DNA of 40,653 nt, taken from the NCBI GenBank assembly GCA_027604005.1, contig JADGJT010000190.1, positions 1,935 through 42,587 of the forward strand, in the 5' to 3' direction. Of this stretch, positions 34,245-40,653 are shown in pieces. Made by a program: the position numbers and the translations under genes. How positions within the stretch are numbered: the stretch's first letter is position 1; every line of letters starts with the position of its first letter. Origin of the DNA: Dinochytrium kinnereticum (Eukaryota > Chytridiomycota > Chytridiomycetes > Chytridiales > Chytridiaceae). Under the pieces are notes generated by a model. The model was given only the letters and a program-made list of their open reading frames with translations. It did not search any database and was not told the origin of the DNA.

Positions 34245-36644
34245 ATGATCGACCTCGCTCTCCTCCTCGCGAGCGTCTCCAAGACTGCCTCAACAGTCAC
34301 CGACTCCATCCTCCATACCCTCCCACCCGCCGTCTCCGAGAAGGCTGCAGCCCTGATTGGCTCTGCGTCAAAGCTGGCCGAGTCGATCACACCGCTGGGA
34401 ACCGTTGCGACGGTTGCAGTTGTTTCTTCAGCGGGCGTTGTTTGGTGGTATTGGGATGCTCCAATTGGGGCAACCTCCAAACCCGGGAATGGGGAGAGGG
34501 GAGGACGAAGGGCCATGAGGTTGGGCAGTTTTTCTTCTTGCCGTTGTAATATTTGTGGTGTTTTACTTCAGCCCCCAGTATACTCTCTCTATTTCTTCTT
34601 TTTTGATGCAGGCGTATCGCTCATGATTGTTTGTTTTGTTTTTTTCTCCGTTGAATTGAAAAAAAAGGGCTCCAGGTTACATACCTGTTTTGGGCCATGC
34701 CATCACTGGCTTGCAGCATACTAGCGACCTCAACGACTTCTTCCACACTTGTTTCTCGAAATATGATAACAAGTCTATGATGATTCAGTTCCCTTCTTCG
34801 CCGACCTTTATCGTTTTCAACGAGCCGAAAAACGTTGAACATGTTTTGAAGACAAAGTTTGAGGTTTATGATAAAGTATGTGCTGATGTTCTATCTTTTT
34901 ATTGATCGTTTCTTTGATCTTTTTTGTTAACTTGATGAACCCATTCATTGTAAATACAAATTTACTTCACAAAGGGCCCGTATTTCAGCGCACGAGTTCA
35001 TGACGTCCTCGGGAACGGAATCTTCAACGCCGACGGAGACCTTTGGAAGCATCAACGTAAAACGGCCGCCAACATTTTCAACGTCAAGAATTTCAAAGAG
35101 TTTGTGGGGTTCGTCTTTGTGGAGGAGATGGAATTGTTCTCCCGACGGCTTTTGGAATGCGTCAAACATGGAAGTGAGGTTGATTTGCAGGATCTATTTT
35201 TCAGGTTTACGTTGGATGGGTTTGGCAGGATTGGATTTGGGGTGAGCTTCTTGTTTTTTTTGTTTTTTTTTTTTGCACGTGCAGGACTAACACTTGATAT
35301 TTTACCCTTTTCCCTTGTCAAATGGCATCTTTTCTGATATTTCAAATGCACCAACTTGCCCTCTTCCCCGTCTGGATAATAATTAAAAAAAAAGGTTCAC
35401 CTCAACACCATGACAACTACCAGCCCAATCCCCTTCGCAACCTCCTTTGATGCCGCCCAAGAGCGTCTTGAATACCGTTTCATTAACCCTTTCTGGGAGT
35501 ATCAAGAATCTTTCACAGCCGCCGGCAGTCGTCATCAACATCATGTGAAGGTTATTCGTGATTTTGCCAGGGGTATTGTGAGGGACCGGAAAAGGGAGAT
35601 GACGGGGGAGATGTGGAAAGGAGGAAATGATTTGTTGACGCTGTTTATGAAAGATGGAGAGGGAGAGATGGATGAGGAGAGATTAGCCGATTACGTGTTG
35701 AACTTTATCATTGCTGGTGAGTTCCGTTTTTTTAGTTGGTCGAACTAGTTTTTCTCTTATCCTGCCAAAGATGGAGCAAAGAAACAGGCTTTCATTTTAT
35801 AACTTAATAACCCTCTCCTCTTCGTCTGATTTTGATATTGCTGCCACAGGTCGCGATACAACCGCCCAAACCCTTACCTGGGCAATTTACCGCCTCCATC
35901 TGAACCCTGATCACCTTCACACTCTTCTCACGGAAATCGACACTCTTCTTGGTCCATTGGGTCACCCTGATTCAAGGGATATCCCGACATACGAAGAAGT
36001 GAAGAACAAAATGCCGTTTGCCAATGCCGTTTTTAAGGAGACGTTGAGACTCCATCCCAGTGTTCCTAAGGAGTCCAAGCAGGCTAATCGGGATGACGTT
36101 CTGCCGTGTGGGACGGAGGTCAAAAAGGGTATGATTGTTTTATGGTCGCCGGTGGGTGTTTTTCACTTTACCCTCGTTGTTTGAAGCAGGCCTGAGTTTG
36201 TTGGAGGAGAGGCAGAGATTGGATTTGGGAGGATGTGGTTAGATATTAAGTGAATATCACGACCATAAACGTTTATACCCACCCGTATTCTCCACCAGAC
36301 AGCCATCGCTAACTATTCTCTTTCGATGGTGGGTTTCCCATACATTCAACTAGTACGCCATGGGTCGTAACCAATCCATCTGGGGTCCCACTGCATCTCT
36401 CTTCAACCCCCACCGATGGCTAGAGATGACACATCAACCCTCTCCCTTTGATTACCCAGTCTTCAACGCCGGCCCACGGGTGTGTCTCGGAAAATCGCTT
36501 GCCGAGTTAGAAGGCGTTTTTGTTCTGGTTTCGACTTTGAGAAGGTTTGGGATTGAGGGAATTAGCGGGGAAAAGACGTACGCGAATTCGTTGACGTTGC
36601 CCATGAAGGGGGGGTTGAGATGCCGAGTTTTTGAGAGGAAATAG
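34245..36644 (+). CDS. Cytochrome P450 (gene 3), fatty-acid hydroxylase-like
   Basis: Exons: 34245-34519, 34668-34875, 34975-35241, 35395-35716, 35850-36151, 36354-36644; 554 aa, one open frame. It begins with an amphipathic N-terminus (MIDLALLLASVSK) and a membrane anchor (VATVAVVSSAGVVWWYW). Hallmarks: GYIPVLGHAITGL, GIFNADGDLWKHQRKTAANI, LQDLFFRFTLDGFGRIGFG, I-helix FIIAGRDTTAQTLTW, ExxR in KETLRLHPSVPKE, FNPHRW and haem loop FNAGPRVCLGKSLAE with Cys about 502. All five intron positions and phases match gene 1, so the two are recent duplicates now lying about 13 kb apart in opposite orientation. Exons 2 and 4 begin after A-rich rather than pyrimidine-rich acceptors, but the frame and paralogue fix those junctions. 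The enzyme is probably ER-bound and reductase-dependent. Confidence 0.96.
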
Positions 36645-37844
36645 GGTGTTGGCATCTTCATGCCTTGGCTGAAATATTTTTTGAGGGAGATCGCTTTCCT
36701 CATCTTTTTTTTGACGCTGGTGGTTGTCGTTGGATCTGTTGTGAATTTACTTCTTATTGTTTCTTTTGCTGCCTCTCATATCCTATTACCACATTCTCAT
36801 ATATATATACTTTTTGCTCATTTATTACGTTATCCTACAAAATAAACATCACGCATTTCCGCCATACTTGATTTGGCTGGCAAATGAGAGCCAGTCTGTC
36901 AGTCATCACATCAACAACTAAAACAGAAATTCCACCGCGTTCACAAAATGTAATTCTACGACAAGTGAAGCCTCTTCAATCAGGGTCCAGGGGAGGAGTT
37001 TTCTCAGTTCCAGAATGTCTCATTGCCTTGGTTTTTTGAAGGCATTGCTGCTTTGTTTAAATTTGGTTAAGGCCCTCTTTTCTTTTGGAGTTGCTTTTTT
37101 TTAAAGACTAAAATATCACGCTTACTCTGTGGTAGTTTCGTTCTGGTGCAATGATTTTCATCCAAAGAGCCGAAATGCCCCATGTACGATTTTAAGCTCT
37201 TTTTTTTTATTATTCGTGCCTTCTTTCACTTCTCAATTGGGGCCATGAAATCTTTGGGGTCCAACATACAGATTACCTGAGTTATCCCTTCAATCCATTC
37301 TGTTCTCGGAATTTCCCTGGTAGAAGGAAAATGTTGTTTGCTCATGCTGCTACGGTTTGAAAGGATGGCGTGGGGATTTCTTTGAAGTTCTCTGTCAAGG
37401 GGGCTGTGAAGTTTCGACAGCAAGTGAGGGAGGTGGATCGATATCGAGTTTTAAAGGCCATTTTATCTAGTTCTCTATAATATACTTTGGTTTTTTCGGT
37501 ACAGGAGATGGTAAAGACCAACTCAATTTTGATGGGGTGGCTGGGAACCTTCCCAGTCCTTGATGATAGCAGTGTTCCAAATAAAAAACTTCAGGCGAAT
37601 GGCTCCGCACATTCAAGACTTGACACCGTCAATTAAAACGAAGACGGCCCACAGGCACCATCAGAGCTGCTTGTATGCGTCCCATCTCACATAAAACGGC
37701 TCAAGTTGTTAGAGGTGAATGCTCCAATGGGAAATTGCCGTCAAGGTGTAAAATTTCCACAAACGATCGTCCAAGGCAAAAGGCAGTGGTGTTGACCCAA
37801 GACAGTCGAAACCAGCTCGCCTCCACTTCCCCACTAACTCCGTG
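36645..37844. other. Intergenic region, no supported gene
   Basis: About 1.2 kb. A T-rich 3' region of P450 gene 3 is followed by mixed sequence. A minus-strand frame near 37226-37420 (IPRTEWIEGITQVICMLDPK) looks mildly protein-like but has no ATG-led or splice-supported context, so I do not call it. Confidence 0.45.
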
Positions 37845-40029
37845 ATGGAGGTCCGCAGAATCCTTATTGCTGCAGCGGCTCTGGCAGCATCTGCGTCGGC
37901 TCTCACTACCGATGCAGTTTACCTCGATATCTTTTCAAATCCAAAGGTGAGATGGTTTGAATGAAAGGAGAAGAGATTCATTTATACTACCTTTTTTTTT
38001 TCGCATTTGATGGTACCGGGCTATGCACTGACGTTTTCTCATCTGGTCATTTTTGGGTTTGATGTGCTATAGCATCAAGTTGTGTTCGGTACATTACCGG
38101 GCCACCTCCCCATTACTCCGTTCACTCTCACCACAGTCGATGTTGTAAGTTTTTTTGGTCATCATCGTTGTCTGCGGGTATTTCGATTCCTGTCTATCTC
38201 GTCTAATTGACATTTATTTTTGGACCAAAGGATTCCGACCCATCCCTGCTCCTTCTCCCTGATGCATCCACTGGAAAGACATATCTTTGCCATGTTCCGC
38301 CGCCATCTGAAGTTATTCAGGACTCTCCAAAGTCGGACTCGGCGGAAGATAAGAAGAAAACTGTTCAGACGGCTCTTCGTTTGCTTGAACCTATGGCTAG
38401 CAAGGATTGTCTTTACTATGTATGGCATTTCTTTTTGATTCATTGCTGTTATCACCGGTCTCTAGAGGCTTGAAAGTCATTCGCGAAATGTTAACATTAC
38501 TTCCACACAAAAAATACATAGATCCACGGTTGGTGGACATACGAGTTCTGCCACAACCGCCACGTCCGCCAGTTCCATCAGCGTACTAAAGAAGAAGAAC
38601 TCGCTAACCCCGATCAAAAGCAAGACTACATCCTGGGTCGATTCCCCGCTCCGCCCCCAATGTCATCACCCGCCTCTCCTCTCTCTGGCGAGAAGAAAAG
38701 GGCGGCCGAGACAAAGGATGTCGCTGAACCCCTTACGGAGCTTGAAGAGCGGTCGCTGAATTTTGGGGGAGCTGAAATTCATGATCATGAGGTGGATGGG
38801 AAGAGCGTTGCTTATTTAAAGCAGGTTTGGGGTGATGGGACGGCTTGTGAGGTTGGGCAGGTAGGGCCTAGGTCAGCGGAGATTCAGGTTAGTCTTGTTT
38901 TCTTCAAAACCTCTGTCTCGAGCAGAATTTCTAATTAATGGTCAAAATATCATGTCGCCTATAGTATCACTGCAACCCCTACTTTGACCAAATATCAGCA
39001 GTCCGCGAAACCGGTTCATGTCGATACCTCATTCACATCCAAACGAAACGGCTATGCTCAGACCCCGCCTTCCTTCCTAAGCAAGTCGACCACGGTACTA
39101 GCATCGTCTGTGAACCCGTTTTGAGCACCGAGCTCCTCGAATCTGCCACTCCGTCGAAGAAGGGCCGAGAAACTTACACGCCACCGCCTTTCTCTCATTT
39201 TCAACAACAGGCGGGAAAAGGGCTTGTTGGGATCAGAGATTTATTGACAGCGGAGTATATTGCTAAGGCTGCGGCGGCAGGACTTCCTTCCCCGCCTCCT
39301 AAAGGTTTCCATTCTATCCAGGCTGTGCTTGAACGCGTGCAGCAGAAGAGGGCTGCGGCAGCTGCAGCTGCATCCGCGTTAGGTAGTGGGCTGCCATCGG
39401 GTGCTGCATCGAATAACAACCCGATAACTTTGACATTGAAGAATGGTGCCGCAATTGTCGCTGCTGCTGCCGCTGCTGGTCAAGGAGCCGTTGGTGCCAA
39501 TGGAATCTTCGACTTAAGGGATCCTCTCGTGGCGAACCTTATCAATTCTGAACAGTTTTCGGAGCTTTTGAAAAAAGTCACTTCTGCCGTAGCTGACTCG
39601 TTGTCTGAAGAAGACGATGATACTGCTGCTGTTGGGAAAGATGGCGGAAAGGTTTCTGACGATGAAGCTATGACAAGGGCGTTTCAACGGGCCCTGAAAG
39701 CTGCCGCTGCTGTTGCCGGTGAGGGGAACGTTTATCAGCCGAAGTTAGTCTTAACTGAAGATGGCCGGCTCGTTATCGAGCAGCAGCAGCAGATGGTACA
39801 GCATAAGAAGAAAAAGTCTGGACAGAGGAAGAAGAGGCAGGATGCTGGAAAGACTGGCGCTGGTGGCGTCGGTAAGAACGGTGGGGTTGGAAATGGAAGG
39901 GCAGGATCCCAAACTCCACCTTCGCCACCTGAGGGAAGACAAGGGCCTGGTGCAGTGAAAGCCGTTCCCAAAGCTGTTTATGCGGCGCCGGAGGTGCGGT
40001 CGCCGGATGACGATGATGAGGATGGTTAA
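37845..40029 (+). CDS. OS-9/Yos9-like ER lectin (ERAD)
   Basis: Lectin that hands misfolded glycoproteins to the HRD1 ubiquitin ligase for ER-associated degradation. Exons: 37845-37946, 38073-38144, 38231-38419, 38522-38887, 38965-40029; 597 aa, all phases consistent. A signal peptide (MEVRRILIAAAALAASASA) is followed by an N-terminal region and the mannose-6-phosphate-receptor homology (MRH) domain. That domain shows GWWTYEFCHNRHVRQFHQ, YILGRF, the GPRSAEI strand, HCNPYFD, and RETGSCRYLIHIQTKRLC. The glycan-contacting residues of OS-9 appear present: WW 125-126, Gln138, Arg238, Glu258 and Tyr264. A roughly 60-residue acidic/Ser insert lies within the MRH domain. The C-terminal half is Ala-rich, then has a Gln run and a strongly basic patch (KKKKSGQRKKRQ), and ends in acidic DDDDEDG. 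There is no C-terminal HDEL-type retention signal, unlike yeast Yos9. Confidence 0.92.
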
Positions 40030-40653
40030 AGCGACCCGTATATGATTTGTTTCACTACCACTTTCTCCCTTACTGTCTTGTATGCACTTGTTCATATATT
40101 GCTATGCACTTTTGCATTTCTTTGAATATCTTTATTGCTGCGATGATCAACTCTCTTTAGTGGCTTTTTTTGTTCATTTATAGAAAATGTAATGCTTTCG
40201 GTTATGTGGAGGAGAATTGAAACCTTTTGTCCAGATCTAGAAGATCTTAAATATACCTCCTGGTTGCATCGTGTTTTTGTTACGCCACTACGGCGTTTTT
40301 GCTTGAATAAGAATCTTGAAGCTTTCTTCTCTCGCAGTAAACTAACAAGAAACAAAAGCACAAAGCCCCATCGACCTCTGACACGCTTCCTCCCAACTCC
40401 CGAAAAGCTGTCAGATCGCGGCGATAGATAATCAATACGTCAACGGCGATGATCTAAACGTCCCATGGGGTGAAAGCCCCTTCAAAAAACGCAAAATGAC
40501 GAAGAAAAAGACTGCAGAAACGATGCCACTTTATTGCAATGCATATCTACCAAGAGGGGGGGGAAGTCCAGTGGAGAAAGGCCATTACATCCAGATGCCT
40601 GGCCTCATTACTCGGCCAGAACATAGTCGCTGTAGCGCCGTACCAAGCGAGCA
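40030..40653. other. Downstream region; possible 3' end of a minus-strand gene at the window edge
   Basis: After the OS-9 stop there is T-rich 3' sequence and no supported gene. At the right edge, the minus strand from 40653 to 40608 reads ARLVRRYSDYVLAE then stop, which could be the last codons of a gene outside the window. Fourteen codons are too few to judge. Confidence 0.25.

Noticed and set aside
37226..37423. Minus-strand frame ending ITQVICMLDPKDFMAPIEK
   Set aside because: Possible relic exon, but there are no convincing partner exons, so it is not annotated.

Overview
The window is nuclear DNA from a eukaryote, most likely a fungus. It is compact, its introns are mostly 45-100 nt and mostly GT-AG, and intergenic DNA is short. 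A double cyclic-nucleotide-binding-domain (CNBD) protein of the type seen in flagellated lineages, next to fungal-style P450s and hormone-sensitive-lipase (HSL)-type esterases, hints at a zoosporic (chytrid-like) fungus. That lineage is an inference. I see no rRNA, tRNA, CRISPR or intact transposon.

Layout. 1-1574: no supportable gene; T/C-rich low-complexity DNA and microsatellites. 1575-about 2640 (-): protein phosphatase inhibitor 2. 3203-6335 (-): a kinesin with 12 exons, including a 15-nt microexon. 6721-about 10004 (-): a myotubularin phosphoinositide 3-phosphatase. 10005-11169: non-coding, with a perfect hairpin. 11170-12342 (+): a NOXRED1/ProC-like protein whose best model needs two GC-AG introns. 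12653-14550 (+): an HSL-type alpha/beta hydrolase. 15062-18275 (-): the double-CNBD protein. 18376-18639 (-): a small Ser-rich ORF. 19238-21441 (-) and 22348-24415 (+): two divergently transcribed cytochrome P450s; the first contains a 10-N assembly gap inside its coding sequence. 25131-26510 (+): two decayed copies of a Cys-rich single-pass membrane protein gene. 27313-30321 (+): an unrecognised coiled-coil protein. 30955-33578 (+): a long Ser-rich disordered protein. 34245-36644 (+): a third P450, close in sequence and intron pattern to the first. 37845-40029 (+): an OS-9/Yos9-like ER lectin.

The gene models were assembled by hand from splice sites plus frame continuity. For the kinesin, NOXRED1-like protein, hydrolase, CNBD protein, P450s 2 and 3, the coiled-coil protein, the Ser-rich protein and OS-9, the exon lengths sum to a multiple of three with a single open frame. 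The 5' ends of the inhibitor-2 and myotubularin genes are not resolved.

The genes do not form one pathway. They are mainly housekeeping or signalling genes (PP1 control, mitotic motor, phosphoinositide turnover, ER quality control) plus a small P450 family. The P450s carry hallmarks of membrane-anchored fatty-acid hydroxylase-like enzymes and have expanded locally.
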